Shown here one piece after another: positions 43,620 to 53,548 of a stretch of 64,000 nt of DNA. The stretch spans positions 20,492 through 84,491 of the forward strand of contig JABAAB010000089.1 of assembly GCA_014238945.1 (NCBI GenBank), read 5' to 3'. Each line of letters starts with the position of its first letter. The first letter of the stretch is position 1. Below the pieces are notes generated by a model, which saw only the letters and a program-made list of their open reading frames with translations, was not told where the DNA came from and did not search any database. The DNA is from Lysobacterales bacterium (GTDB taxonomy: Bacteria; Pseudomonadota; Gammaproteobacteria; Xanthomonadales; SZUA-36). The position numbers and the translations under genes were made by a program.

Positions 43620-44163
43620 AAAGATAAGACCATGCGCGTGTCAGACGGCTGATTCCTGCGGCCAGCAAAAGTAACATTCCCAGCGGCAGGAAACTCTTGA
43701 TGGCCCATCGAAACGGAAGCCCCCCCGGCGCATCCGAAACTTCTGAAATTCCGTAGGAGTAGCTTATGAACGGCACCGAAAATATCAACAGGGCCGAAAC
43801 AAACGGCAAAAACAGCAGCAGCAGACCATAAACCTCGATCCACGCCTGTGTGCGAAGACTCATCCGTTCATGAAAAACATCGACCCGTACATGACTGTCG
43901 CTGTCCATGCAACTGCCCAATCCGATCAGGAATCCAATGGCGTAAAGATGCCACTGTATCTCCTCAAACTCTATTCGGCCTTCTCCGAACAGGTAACGCA
44001 TGGTTACATTGATCACCACAACTGCGATCAGGACAAGCCAGATCCATGACAGGATTTTGAGCACGTGCCCAAAAAAACGATGGATTGCCCGTGACACACG
44101 GGTTTGCGGTAGCTGGTCCCGCTGCGGCAGAACTTCGCCGGGTATTGAAGCGTCTTTGTCCAT
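43594..44163 (-). CDS. dctQ: TRAP transporter small permease (DctQ-like)
   Basis: A 189-residue four-helix membrane protein. NVTMRYLFGEGRIEFEEIQWHLYAIGFLIGLG (~50-80) with HVRVDVF (~90) is the DctQ signature. It stabilises the large permease and receives the binding protein. It begins 5 bases after dctP and overlaps dctM. Confidence 0.92.
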   Translation of the reverse strand: MDKDASIPGEVLPQRDQLPQTRVSRAIHRFFGHVLKILSWIWLVLIAVVVINVTMRYLFGEGRIEFEEIQWHLYAIGFLIGLGSCMDSDSHVRVDVFHERMSLRTQAWIEVYGLLLLFLPFVSALLIFSVPFISYSYGISEVSDAPGGLPFRWAIKSFLPLGMLLLLAAGISRLTRAWSYLFGWPHRVD

Positions 44164-44168
44164 GTTGC

Positions 44169-45290
44169 TCAGAACGACCTTGGCAGGTATCCCCTTGTTT
44201 TCCAGTAACGGTAGGTCTCGGAAAACGCCCGTTGCGATGTAAGTATTTTTGCAAATTGCGCGTCTTTGCCCGCTTCCTCGTCAAGGACCTCCCGGGTCAC
44301 TGAACGCAATTCTTCGAGTATTTCCATCGAAAGAATCCCGGTCGTTATGCCCTGTTCCTCAAATTCACGGATTACCTCACCCTGCAGGGCTTCCGCCTCG
44401 GAAATCGATTCCGTCACGGCAGCCCGGCAGGCGACCCGCACCATGGCTTTCGACTTGTCCTCCAACTCATTCCAGACATCAAGATTTACCTGTAAATGAG
44501 CAGACGAGAATGGCTGGTGCCAGCCGGGAAAGTAGTTGTATTTGGCCACCCGCCCGAAACCGAGCAACTTGTCGATCACCGGCAGTGAGAATTCCGTCGC
44601 ATCGATCGCACCTTTTTCCAATGCCTGGAATATCTCCCCGCCCGGAATCATTGTGACCGACGCCCCCAGCCGTTGCAGGACTTTACCACCGAGACCGGCA
44701 AAACGGATTTTCAAACCAACCAGGTCATCCAGTGACTCTATTGGCTCACGAAACCAACCTGCGGTCTCCGGTCCCACAACCGAGCAAAGAATCGGCATGA
44801 CATTGTGCGGTCGATACAGTTCCTCACCCAGTTCCCGGCCACCGCCGTGATACCACCATGCTGAAAACTCCATCGGTTCCATACCAAATGGAACTGCGGC
44901 TATCAGGGTAGATGCAGGGATACGGCCCTGGTCGTAACCGACCCATTGAAAACCGGCATGGACTTTTCGTTCCTTGACGCTTTCCGTAATTTCCAGGGCG
45001 GGTACGATCTTGCCCGGGTCAAAGACCTGTATCTCAAACGCCCCACCGGTCATTGCCATTAGGTCATCAGCCACACGCTGAGACAAGGTTCCAATTATTG
45101 GCAAATTTCCCGAGAAGGAGGATGTTGCCCGCCAGCGCACAGACTCGAACCCAACCTGACTCCTGGTGGCAACCCGCTCAGCAGGCGCACCCGGCGACCG
45201 AACTGCCAGAGAGCCCAGCACGCCGACCAGAAATGCTGTCAAAACGGCCAGCAGAAGCGCTCGGGGTGATACTTTTGTGTTACTTTCCAT
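44169..45290 (-). CDS. dctP: TRAP transporter substrate-binding protein (DctP-like)
   Basis: A 373-residue periplasmic binding protein with an N-terminal hydrophobic signal/anchor (residues ~9-28). The conserved Arg that pairs with a carboxylate ligand is in LVGLKIRFAGLGG (~175). DPGKIVPALEITESVKERKVHAGF and PGWHQPFSSAHLQVNLDVW place it near the mannitol/chloroaromatic/oxo-acid branch. It probably takes up an organic acid. The second ATG at 45290 is used because GGAAG stands 6 bases before it. Confidence 0.92.
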   Translation of the reverse strand: MESNTKVSPRALLLAVLTAFLVGVLGSLAVRSPGAPAERVATRSQVGFESVRWRATSSFSGNLPIIGTLSQRVADDLMAMTGGAFEIQVFDPGKIVPALEITESVKERKVHAGFQWVGYDQGRIPASTLIAAVPFGMEPMEFSAWWYHGGGRELGEELYRPHNVMPILCSVVGPETAGWFREPIESLDDLVGLKIRFAGLGGKVLQRLGASVTMIPGGEIFQALEKGAIDATEFSLPVIDKLLGFGRVAKYNYFPGWHQPFSSAHLQVNLDVWNELEDKSKAMVRVACRAAVTESISEAEALQGEVIREFEEQGITTGILSMEILEELRSVTREVLDEEAGKDAQFAKILTSQRAFSETYRYWKTRGYLPRSF

Positions 45291-45651
45291 GGGCATCTTC
45301 CAGCGGCAATAAGCCCGGTACGATTTTTTCTGTTTTCTTGTTACAGCTTTTCACGCGTCAAATAGACACACCTGTTCCATCAGGAATCAGTTCAACCGGA
45401 TAAAGTCAGGAGACTACAGAATAAGGGGGGTGACGGCAAAGTACCAGAATGAGCTGTTATGGCGTCAACTCATTAATTCAACTGCACCAACCTGATCTCA
45501 ACCAGTTCGTGACAGAATGCGAGCCCGCTGAACATGATCCTGGCGCACAAAATCCACCACAGTCGCGGAACCTGGCGGATGCCAGATTGATTCCGCGTCA
45601 TGGATCAACGCAAGTATGCAACGACAAACAGGCGTCGCGCGGGTAAGAGAA

Positions 45652-45740
45652 TTAATGAACCTGATGCCAGGGGCAAGTCCGGAGTCAGAAATCACCCTGC
45701 GTCGACTGCAAATCAGGGAGTCAGGTTCATTAAAACCTGA
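45652..45740 (+). repeat. Competing inverted repeats before the sensor kinase
   Basis: TTAATGAACCTGA (45652-45664) is a perfect inverted repeat of TCAGGTTCATTAA (45721-45733). The first seven bases of the latter also pair with AACCTGA (45734-45740). Two RNA folds therefore exclude each other just before the kinase start. The rest of 45291-45750 holds no gene I can support. Confidence 0.45.
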
Positions 45741-45752
45741 ATATCTGGCAAT

Positions 45753-47357
45753 ATGTGTTTCATGCCTGACAAGTCGCGTGTCCTTTTCATCAAAAATGCT
45801 TCAGAGACATGGGCCTCACGTACATCACTGGAGTACGATCACGCCCCCACGCTGGATACCGTTGAAGCTGTTGACGATGGTCTGTCTCTCCACCTGGCAA
45901 CACCCTATGACATCATAGTCATCAGCCACCATGCCAACCCCTGGATTGATGGTGAGAAGTTGAAAGCGCTGAGACTTTGTAATCCCGACTGTACGATTAT
46001 GGTGCTGGAGTTTCTGAACCTGGGAAACAGCACCGGGAAGAAACTGCCCTCCGGTATTGATGTGCTCAAATTTGATAACGATGGTGCTGTGTTTACCGGG
46101 CTAATAACCGGAATCCTGAATCTGGTGCTGTCCCAGGTCCAAACCAGGAAATATGTGGCAGTTCTCGAAACCGAGATTGAAGAGAAGGCGGCGATCCGCA
46201 ACCAGGCCGAGAGTTTGGCCGGTATTGGCAGCTGGGTGTGGGATGACGTTAATGATGTCATGTTATGGTGTTCAGATCAGCACGCCAGAATGCATGGCTT
46301 GTCCCATTCCGAATACATGCGTACTGTCACCTCACTCGAAGGGGATGCCAGTTGGACTCACCCGGATGACCGTGAGCGCTACAAAGCGGAATACGACCAG
46401 GCGATGCGCGAGGCACGAGAACTGGATACCGAATACCGGATTGTCAGTCGCAGCGGGGAGATTATTTTCGTTCGCGAAGTTTCCGAACCACTATGTGATG
46501 AAACGGGCAAGGTCATTCGAACCTTCGGTACTTTGCAGGACATAACTGCGATGAAGTTGGCTGAGCTTGAACTCCTGGAGGCCCATGATAGTCTTGAGAC
46601 TAAAGTCCTGGAACGAACCCTGGAGTTGGAAAAAGCCAAAACCATCGCAGAAATCGCCAACAAGACAAAGTCCGAGTTTATGTCCACGATAAATCACGAA
46701 CTGAGAACACCGCTGACTTCCATCAAGGGAAGCCTGGGTCTGCTAAAAGCGACCGGCACGTGTGATCAGAACGACACCAACAAAACATTGCTAGACATGG
46801 CGATCAGAAATTCAGATACGCTCGCTGTTCTGATTAATGACCTGCTGGATTTTGAGAAAAATATGGTGGGCAATTTACAAATTGAAATGCAGCCACACGA
46901 TTTGATCAATCTGGTACGGGATGGCATCGAAACCAGCAAAGGGTATGCAAAAACATTCTCGGTCGATTATGTACTCGAAGAACGCGTGGCGGAGGCAATG
47001 GTGAATATCAATGAGGTCAAATTCAAGCAGATCATCATGAATCTGCTGTCCAATGCTGCAAAATTCTCCAACCCCGGTGAAGATGTTGAAATCTCAGTTT
47101 TTGAGGAATCCGCTGTATTTTGTGTCAGTATCAATGATCACGGCATCGGTATTTCAGCAAGTGACCAGGAACGAATTTTTGATCAGTTTGTGCAGGTCGA
47201 TTCTTCCAGCACTCGTCTCCAGCCTGGAACCGGTCTTGGCTTGGCAATTACCAAATCATTGATTGAAAGAATGAACGGCAGTATAGATGTTCAATCCCGA
47301 CCCGGTATGGGTTCCTCTTTCACGGTCTCCTTTCCCCAATCGCCTGGGACCGGGTAA
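45753..47357 (+). CDS. PAS-containing sensor histidine kinase, soluble
   Basis: A 534-residue kinase without membrane segments. Residues ~7-120 form a receiver-like alpha/beta domain with no clear phospho-Asp signature, followed by a PAS domain with PAC motif (~145-275, WVWDDVNDVMLW, YRIVSRSGEIIFVRE), coiled coil, a HisKA domain with NHELRTPL (His ~314), and an ATPase domain with NLLSNAAKFS, DHGIGIS and GTGLGLAI. All phosphotransfer residues are present. No response regulator is nearby. The ATG at 45753 has no strong ribosome site; 45762 is an alternative. Confidence 0.9.
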   Translation: MCFMPDKSRVLFIKNASETWASRTSLEYDHAPTLDTVEAVDDGLSLHLATPYDIIVISHHANPWIDGEKLKALRLCNPDCTIMVLEFLNLGNSTGKKLPSGIDVLKFDNDGAVFTGLITGILNLVLSQVQTRKYVAVLETEIEEKAAIRNQAESLAGIGSWVWDDVNDVMLWCSDQHARMHGLSHSEYMRTVTSLEGDASWTHPDDRERYKAEYDQAMREARELDTEYRIVSRSGEIIFVREVSEPLCDETGKVIRTFGTLQDITAMKLAELELLEAHDSLETKVLERTLELEKAKTIAEIANKTKSEFMSTINHELRTPLTSIKGSLGLLKATGTCDQNDTNKTLLDMAIRNSDTLAVLINDLLDFEKNMVGNLQIEMQPHDLINLVRDGIETSKGYAKTFSVDYVLEERVAEAMVNINEVKFKQIIMNLLSNAAKFSNPGEDVEISVFEESAVFCVSINDHGIGISASDQERIFDQFVQVDSSSTRLQPGTGLGLAITKSLIERMNGSIDVQSRPGMGSSFTVSFPQSPGTG

Positions 47358-47558
47358 ACCCGGCAACAGCATTGCACCCCGCTGACTGGTTTCTGGTGAA
47401 CTTTGTTGCCAACCAAACCAGCACTTTCGATTTGATTTGCAACGAGTCCCCATTGACGACTATTACCCCGAACCGGACAATCGCTTACGCGATGACGATT
47501 GGCACTATTGCGTTCCAAGCACCTATACTCTGACCGGTCTTTTCTCTAGTGGTGACTA

Positions 47559-49157
47559 ATGGGAGTGAAAATACAACCAGGACCGGTTTGTATCAGGCGC
47601 CGTGAATTTCTGCGACATACCATTTTGGGGGGGCTCGCGCTCTCCACTGCTATTCCCGGTTTGAGCTGGGCGATCCGCGGTAATCAACTGCACATTCGCA
47701 ATTACATGGACATCATCACGCTTGATCCGCCGCATGGGGTATCGGGCGCTGAAGGAATGATCGGAGAGGCCATCTTTCAGACACTCCTGCAGTTTAAATC
47801 TGATGGAACCTGGGATACGGAACTGGGCGCTGCGGAGTTTTTTGATGCTGTGGATGATACCCACTACACCTTTCGCCTGAAACCCGGGCAGATGTTCAGC
47901 AATGGCTTTGGAGAGATGACAGCCGATGACGTGAAGTTTTCATTTGAACGGATCGTTGACCCGGCCAACAATGTACTCAACGCCCCTGATCTGGGTCCTT
48001 TCTCCCATGTGGAGGTACATGACCGCTACTCGGGCACCCTGGTTTTACATTCTCCCTACGCTGCGTTCATACCGGTCGCAGTAGCAGGCTCCACCTGCTG
48101 TATCGTGTCACGTAAGGGCGTGACCTCAGTGGGTGGGCGTTTCACCACCCAGCCACCCTGCTGCTCTGGTCCCTACCTGTTCAGGAGTTGGCAGGCCATG
48201 CGTAAGACCATCCTGGAGAGAAACCCGTTGTGGAATGGGCCCGTGGCTGCCTTCGATGAAATCCACATTTACGCCATGACAGATGAAAAGGCCTCGGAGA
48301 TGGCATTCGAGGCCGGCCAACTGGATTGTGCCCAGATTTCAGTAGAATCCACGGAGCCATTCAAAAAGAACATGCCACCCGATAGTTACATTGAGATCCA
48401 CCCCTCAGGCCGTAACTACTGGTTGGGTATGAACCAGACCAATCCAGCGCTTGAGGACATCCGGGTGCGGCAGGCGATCCAGTGGGCAATCGATGTGGAG
48501 GCCGTGGTCGAGGCCGCCTGGTTCGGGTTGGCCGAACCCTCCACGGGGCCTATCCCTCGGGGAATGCTGGGTCACCGGGAGCACGCGCTGATTCCGCCGA
48601 AGGGTAATGCAGACAAAGCCAGGTCTTTGCTTTCGCAAGCCGGTGTTGATTTGCCACTGCGTCTGCGTCTTGATGTCAATAACGACCCTCTCGAAGTCAC
48701 TGCTGTACAGGTGATCCAGTGGTCACTGAAAAAGGTCGGGATAGAGGTTGATATCCATACCCAGGACAGCAGCACCTTCATGTCGCTGGGTTCCGAAGAG
48801 GCCGGTGACCAGTGGCAGGACGTACAACTGTTCCTGCAAAGTTTTATTGGGGGGGCTGACCCCTATTATGCGCTGGTCTGGTTTACCAGCCAGCAATTGG
48901 GGCAGTGGAACTGGGAACGTTTCTCCAACGAGGAATTTGATCATCTCAATGACCTGGCACTGGCTACAACGGATCAGATCGAGCGTAGCCGAATGTATCA
49001 CCGGATGCAGGATCTGATGGAAGAATCGGGCTGCTACCGCTTTATTACCAATGGCGTCATGCCACAGATTATCCGTAAGTCCATAAAACCTGCATTTTCA
49101 CCCGATGGGTACGCGATCCTGCGTGGTTTCAGACCTTCGCAACCCCACGGCCAATGA
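47559..49157 (+). CDS. Dipeptide-type ABC transporter substrate-binding protein
   Basis: A 532-residue SBP_bac_5 protein. The N-terminus RRREFLRHTILGGLALSTAIPGLSWA is a Tat-type signal, which is unusual as most DppA proteins use Sec. DVKFSFERIVDPANN (~120-135) and the NPALEDIRVRQAIQWAID segment (~285-302) are family signatures. It binds a peptide, amine or similar ligand in the periplasm. Its stop overlaps the permease start (ATGA). It is the first of five cotranscribed genes. Confidence 0.93.
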   Translation: MGVKIQPGPVCIRRREFLRHTILGGLALSTAIPGLSWAIRGNQLHIRNYMDIITLDPPHGVSGAEGMIGEAIFQTLLQFKSDGTWDTELGAAEFFDAVDDTHYTFRLKPGQMFSNGFGEMTADDVKFSFERIVDPANNVLNAPDLGPFSHVEVHDRYSGTLVLHSPYAAFIPVAVAGSTCCIVSRKGVTSVGGRFTTQPPCCSGPYLFRSWQAMRKTILERNPLWNGPVAAFDEIHIYAMTDEKASEMAFEAGQLDCAQISVESTEPFKKNMPPDSYIEIHPSGRNYWLGMNQTNPALEDIRVRQAIQWAIDVEAVVEAAWFGLAEPSTGPIPRGMLGHREHALIPPKGNADKARSLLSQAGVDLPLRLRLDVNNDPLEVTAVQVIQWSLKKVGIEVDIHTQDSSTFMSLGSEEAGDQWQDVQLFLQSFIGGADPYYALVWFTSQQLGQWNWERFSNEEFDHLNDLALATTDQIERSRMYHRMQDLMEESGCYRFITNGVMPQIIRKSIKPAFSPDGYAILRGFRPSQPHGQ

Positions 49158-50107
49158 TCAGGTTTATAACAAGACGCGGCCTGCTTGCCCTGTTTATCCT
49201 GTTTCTCGCGGTCAGTCTGCTGTTTGCCATGATTCACATGATGCCGGGTGATCCGGCCAATGTGCTGCTGGGCCCAAAGGCCTCGCCGGAACTGAAGGCG
49301 GAGCTTAAGCAACGTATGGGTCTGGACCAGCCCCTGCTGGTTCAGCTGGGCCGTTTCTACAATGATCTTGCACATGGAGACCTGGGTATCGACGTATTTT
49401 CAGACCGGCAAGTGTCTGAAATCGTATTTGAACAACTGCCGTACACCCTGGCCCTGGTGCTGGCCGCGATCGGGGGTGCGACCCTTCTGGGCATCCCATT
49501 GGGTTGCTTTTCAGCCCTCCGGAGAAACTCGTTGCTGGACAGGTTAACGGCCATCATGTCGGTGGCATTCATCGCCATACCGTCTTTCGTGGTTGCCCTG
49601 TACCTGTTGCTTTGGCTGGCGGTTAAATGGCGCTGGTTTCCCGCCATGGGCGCCGGTGAGAGCGGTAATATTGCAGACCAGGCGCATCACCTGGTATTGC
49701 CGGCAGTCGCACTGGGGCTCGGCTGGGTCGGATATATTGCCCGGCTGGTGCGGGCCTCCATGCTGGAAGTGATGGAAGAAAATCACATCCGAACGGCACG
49801 GGCCTTTGGCCTGCCGGAGCGCACCATCATTGTTCACTACGCCTTGCGTATCGCGGTACTGCCCACGGTCACCATACTGGGCCTGGGCATCGGCACCATG
49901 CTGTCCGGAGCATTGTTCGCGGAAATCGTATTCTCACGACCCGGTATCGGTAAACTGCTGCACGAGGCCGTGCTTTCCCGAAATTACCCGGTGGTCATGG
50001 GCTCCGTGTTGGTTACCACCACGTTTTTTGTACTCAGCACCCTGGTTTCAGACATCATCAACGCAACGCTGGACCCGCGTTTGCGCGAAAGAGGTAAGTC
50101 ATCATGA
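49154..50107 (+). CDS. ABC transporter permease (DppB-like)
   Basis: A 317-residue inner-membrane protein with six helices and the cytoplasmic EAA-type loop RTARAFGLPERTIIVHYALRIAVLP (~213-238). It opens MIRFITRRGLLALFILFLAVSLLF, as DppB proteins do. It overlaps both neighbours by ATGA-type junctions. With DppC it forms the import channel. Confidence 0.95.
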   Translation: MIRFITRRGLLALFILFLAVSLLFAMIHMMPGDPANVLLGPKASPELKAELKQRMGLDQPLLVQLGRFYNDLAHGDLGIDVFSDRQVSEIVFEQLPYTLALVLAAIGGATLLGIPLGCFSALRRNSLLDRLTAIMSVAFIAIPSFVVALYLLLWLAVKWRWFPAMGAGESGNIADQAHHLVLPAVALGLGWVGYIARLVRASMLEVMEENHIRTARAFGLPERTIIVHYALRIAVLPTVTILGLGIGTMLSGALFAEIVFSRPGIGKLLHEAVLSRNYPVVMGSVLVTTTFFVLSTLVSDIINATLDPRLRERGKSS

Positions 50108-50970
50108 CCAACCGGGCTGGCTTTGTTAGGGAAACATTTACCGCATTGAGAAAGGATTCCCTGGGTATGACGGGTCTGGTGATCGTGGTGACGATTCTGC
50201 TGCTCACACTTTTTGCTTCGATATTGTCACCATACGACCCACTGGAAGTGGATGTTTACAACCGACTGGTGGGTCCCAGCTGGCAGCACTGGCTGGGGAC
50301 GGATCAATTGGGTCGCGATGTACTCTCCCGGGTACTTTACGGGGGACGTGTCGCGCTTAAGGTTTCCCTGGTGGCCATTTCTGTGTCTATGGCGGCGGGG
50401 CTGTTGCTTGGGATGATGGCGGGCTTCGGTCCGAAATGGCTGGACCGGGTACTGGTGATCTGTTTCGACACCCTGCGGTCCTTCCCGACCATCATGTTCG
50501 CCTTGTCCATCGTCGCGCTGACCGGGCCTTCACTCAATACCGTGATCGGTATCATTATCATTACTTCCATACCGGTCTATGGTCGTATTGTACGTACGCA
50601 GACACAGGCCATGCGTGACAATGATTTTATCCTGGCGGAACGTGCCATGGGAGCATCCACGGCACATATCCTGCGTCATCATGTATTGCCCAATATCGCC
50701 GCGCCATTATTGATACTGGCATCGATGGATGTGCCTGCAGTGGTGGGCATGGAAGCGGGTCTGAGTTTCCTGGGCCTGGGGGTCAGTGCCCCCACACCCA
50801 GCTGGGGCAGTATTCTCAACGACGGTTACTCCTATCTGCGCAATTCACCCTGGCCCATCATTGCCGGAGGCATCCCGTTGATCCTGGTAACCCTGGGTTT
50901 TACCTTCTTCGGTGAGTCCCTGCGTGACATCCTTGACCCGAAACTTCGGGGTAAAGGCGGTAAATTCTGA
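50104..50970 (+). CDS. ABC transporter permease (DppC-like)
   Basis: A 288-residue membrane protein of the OppC/DppC type: WLGTDQLGRDVLSRVLYGGRVALKVSL (~60-87) and the EAA loop LAERAMGASTAHILRHHVLPN (~180-200) are conserved. The end RDILDPKLRGKGGKF is typical. It is coupled to the ATPase gene by a 1-base gap. Confidence 0.95.
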   Translation: MTNRAGFVRETFTALRKDSLGMTGLVIVVTILLLTLFASILSPYDPLEVDVYNRLVGPSWQHWLGTDQLGRDVLSRVLYGGRVALKVSLVAISVSMAAGLLLGMMAGFGPKWLDRVLVICFDTLRSFPTIMFALSIVALTGPSLNTVIGIIIITSIPVYGRIVRTQTQAMRDNDFILAERAMGASTAHILRHHVLPNIAAPLLILASMDVPAVVGMEAGLSFLGLGVSAPTPSWGSILNDGYSYLRNSPWPIIAGGIPLILVTLGFTFFGESLRDILDPKLRGKGGKF

Positions 50971-50971
50971 A

Positions 50972-51934
50972 ATGGACAAACCGGTGCTGGATATCAGGGA
51001 TCTTTCAGTCAGTTTCCTTACGGAACGTGGTCTGTTGCGGGCCTTGCGCAATGTGAACATACCAATAGACCCGGGCAGGATAGTCGGTATAGTCGGTGAA
51101 AGTGGCTGTGGAAAATCCACGTTGATTTCAGCCATCATCAGATTACTGGCTCCCAACGCACAGATAGATAGTGGTTCAATCCTCTGGCGTGGTGATGACC
51201 TGCTGGACCTCGAACCTGATGCCATACGCGCGCTGCGTGGCGACGAGATATCCATGGTATTCCAGGATCCAATGACCAGTCTGAACCCGGTCTTGACCAT
51301 AGGCCGTCAGATGACCGATGTTCAGCACCGGGATAATCGTTCCAAGGCTGAAAAACGTGCCCGGGCCACCCGGATGCTGGAGCGGGTGGGTATACCGGAC
51401 CCCGTGGAACAACTGGATCGCTACCCGCACCACCTGTCCGGTGGAATGCGTCAGCGGGTCGCCATTGCCATGGCCCTGATGACCGAACCGGGGCTGCTGA
51501 TCGCTGACGAACCTACCACGGCGCTGGACGCGACGCTTGAAGTACAGATCATCCACCGTTTGCAACAACTTCAGCGTGATTTTGGCTGCGCCATCCTGTT
51601 TATCTCGCACCACCTGGGCGTCATCGCCGAACTATGCGATGAGGTCGTGGTCATGTATGCCGGCGAAGTAGTTGAAAGCGGTTCAACACGCGATGTTTTT
51701 CTCAACCCCCGGCACCCGTATACGCAAAAACTGCTTGACTGTGACCCGGCCCGGATCAAAAAGGCCACCCGGAACCTGCCGGTGATCGGTGGCAGCCTGC
51801 CTGACCTGGTCGAGCTTCCCGATGGTTGTGTGTTCAGGCCGCGTTGCGATATTTCTATTGATCGATGCCGCAGTGAGCGACCGGGCCTGGAAGGCTCCAA
51901 TCACTGCATCGCCTGTCACCTGGCAAGACAATGA
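50972..51934 (+). CDS. ABC transporter ATP-binding protein (DppD-like)
   Basis: A 320-residue ATPase: Walker A GESGCGKST (~40), Q-loop FQDPMTSLNP (~95), signature LSGGMRQRVAIAMAL (~158), Walker B LLIADEPTTALD (~180). The C-terminal oligopeptide/dipeptide-transporter tail has GCVFRPRCDI and CR, where Cys residues may hold an iron-sulfur cluster as in other DppD proteins. The ATG at 50972 is used rather than an upstream in-frame ATG inside dppC. Confidence 0.95.
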   Translation: MDKPVLDIRDLSVSFLTERGLLRALRNVNIPIDPGRIVGIVGESGCGKSTLISAIIRLLAPNAQIDSGSILWRGDDLLDLEPDAIRALRGDEISMVFQDPMTSLNPVLTIGRQMTDVQHRDNRSKAEKRARATRMLERVGIPDPVEQLDRYPHHLSGGMRQRVAIAMALMTEPGLLIADEPTTALDATLEVQIIHRLQQLQRDFGCAILFISHHLGVIAELCDEVVVMYAGEVVESGSTRDVFLNPRHPYTQKLLDCDPARIKKATRNLPVIGGSLPDLVELPDGCVFRPRCDISIDRCRSERPGLEGSNHCIACHLARQ

Positions 51935-52908
51935 GTGAACTTCTCCAGGTAAATGACCTGCGTGTCCGCTTCCCGATCAAGGGTGGTTTGGCCGGTATAC
52001 TCGACAGGGAACGCCCCACTCATGTTGACGTTGTTCACGGGGTATCGCTGGATATCAGACACGGGGAGACCCTGGCCGTGGTCGGGGAAAGCGGATCGGG
52101 TAAGACCACGCTGGCCATGGCACTGTGCGGACTGGCACCGGTACTCGATGGTGAGGTTTATTTTGACGGTCGCTTGCTGGATAAAGACAAGAACAACTAC
52201 CTGGTGCCTGATCGCAAACGTATTGCATTGATGTTCCAGGACCCGACCGGTTCACTGAGCCCCAGGATGACCGTTCGCAAATTGCTGGCAGAGCCATACA
52301 AAATACACACGGGTCTGTCCGATGACCCGGACCAATCAGCCTTGGACTTGCTGTCGCTGGTAGGTCTGGGCAATGACTTTGCCAATCGCTATCCCCACCA
52401 GCTAAGCGGCGGCCAGGCACGGCGCGTGGGTGTGGCACGGGCCCTGGCGCTGAATCCCGACCTGCTGATTGCCGATGAACCGACCGCAGGCCTGGATGTT
52501 TCCATTCAGGGAGAGGTCCTTAACCTGTTGGCGGATCTGCAGCAGGAAATGGGCCTCGGTATCATGATCATTACCCACAACCTGAATATCGTGCGTCACG
52601 TGGCGGACCAGATGGCCATCATGTATCTGGGCAGATTCCTTGAACAGGGTCAGTCCGGTCTGATTTTTGACCATCCACGCCACCCCTACACTGCTGCTCT
52701 CTTGGCCGCCAACCCGAGCACCGACCCGGACGCTGCGTCCGAACGTATCGAGTTGACCGGGGAGGTGCCCGGTCTGCTGAAACGTCCGCGTGGTTGTGAG
52801 TTTCATACCCGGTGCCCGAGGGTGCAGCCAGGCTGTCTTGAACAATTTCCTGACAGCGAAGGAACCCGGGCAATGCAGGCGTGGAATTGCATCCACCCAC
52901 TGTCCTGA
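51931..52908 (+). CDS. ABC transporter ATP-binding protein (DppF-like)
   Basis: A 325-residue ATPase: Walker A GESGSGKTT (~51), Q-loop FQDPTGSLSPRMTV (~100), signature LSGGQARRVGVARAL (~160) and Walker B LLIADEPTAGLD (~180). The tail GCEFHTRCPRVQPGC carries the Cys cluster. It overlaps dppD by ATGA and ends the operon. A degraded FG-GAP gene follows 7 bases later. Confidence 0.95.
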   Translation: MSELLQVNDLRVRFPIKGGLAGILDRERPTHVDVVHGVSLDIRHGETLAVVGESGSGKTTLAMALCGLAPVLDGEVYFDGRLLDKDKNNYLVPDRKRIALMFQDPTGSLSPRMTVRKLLAEPYKIHTGLSDDPDQSALDLLSLVGLGNDFANRYPHQLSGGQARRVGVARALALNPDLLIADEPTAGLDVSIQGEVLNLLADLQQEMGLGIMIITHNLNIVRHVADQMAIMYLGRFLEQGQSGLIFDHPRHPYTAALLAANPSTDPDAASERIELTGEVPGLLKRPRGCEFHTRCPRVQPGCLEQFPDSEGTRAMQAWNCIHPLS

Positions 52909-52915
52909 ATCCCGG

Positions 52916-53515
52916 ACAGTACCCGTCGCCGGGCAACCCAGGACAAATCTCGTGGTTGGTGACCTGGATCATGAGCGTCGACCCGATATCGTCACCCCGG
53001 CCTGGTAAAGCAGTGTCATTTCCATGGTCTTTGGTGGAAGTCCCGCCAAAGTCCGGACAATAGATACGGCCCCTGCAGCTTTTTTTGTGACCACCGGGGA
53101 TGTCAACCTGAATGGCCATCCGGACATCGTCGCCGTGCACAGAAATGGCAACTACAACAACAGTGAAAATGAGGCAATTCCCCTGTTCATGGGTAACGGA
53201 AGCGGTGAGTTCAATATTTCCCGAGGGTTCCCCACAAGTCTGGATGGTGCACCATCCGCGGTGGCTGTTGGCAATATCGATGACCACCCGTTACCTGAAA
53301 TTGTGACCAGCAACTACCGAAATAACAACATAACTGTACTGTCATGTGATCCGCACACAGACATCTGGTCAACTGAAAACTTTCCGGCCGGTAACCGGCC
53401 GGCAGGGATTGCGATCGCAGACCTCGACGGTGACCGGGTTGGCGACGTGGCCGTTACAATAAACGAAAGCAACAGACTCCGGATATTTTATTTCTCCAAA
53501 ACAGGCTCCCCGTAA
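52916..53515 (+). pseudogene. Remnant of an FG-GAP/VCBS-repeat protein
   Basis: One reading frame encodes three beta-propeller repeats with D-x-D/N-x-D calcium loops: NLVVGDLDHERRPDIVTPAW, GDVNLNGHPDIVAVHRNGN and IADLDGDRVGDVAVT. A TAA at 53006-53008 interrupts it in frame, and the beginning, including any signal peptide, is missing. FG-GAP proteins are usually long and secreted. The downstream part (from an ATG at 53024, 163 residues) could be made but is probably non-functional. Confidence 0.7.
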
Positions 53516-53548
53516 TTTTCCACATGTATCAGTGATAAAATCCGTACT

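Noticed and set aside
47500..47525. TGGCACTATTGC before the Dpp operon, like a sigma-54 promoter
   Set aside because: The GG-GC spacing is 9 rather than 12 bases, so it cannot be a -24/-12 pair.
53024..53515. Calling the FG-GAP fragment a complete gene
   Set aside because: The same frame continues upstream through an in-frame stop with matching repeats, showing it is a remnant.
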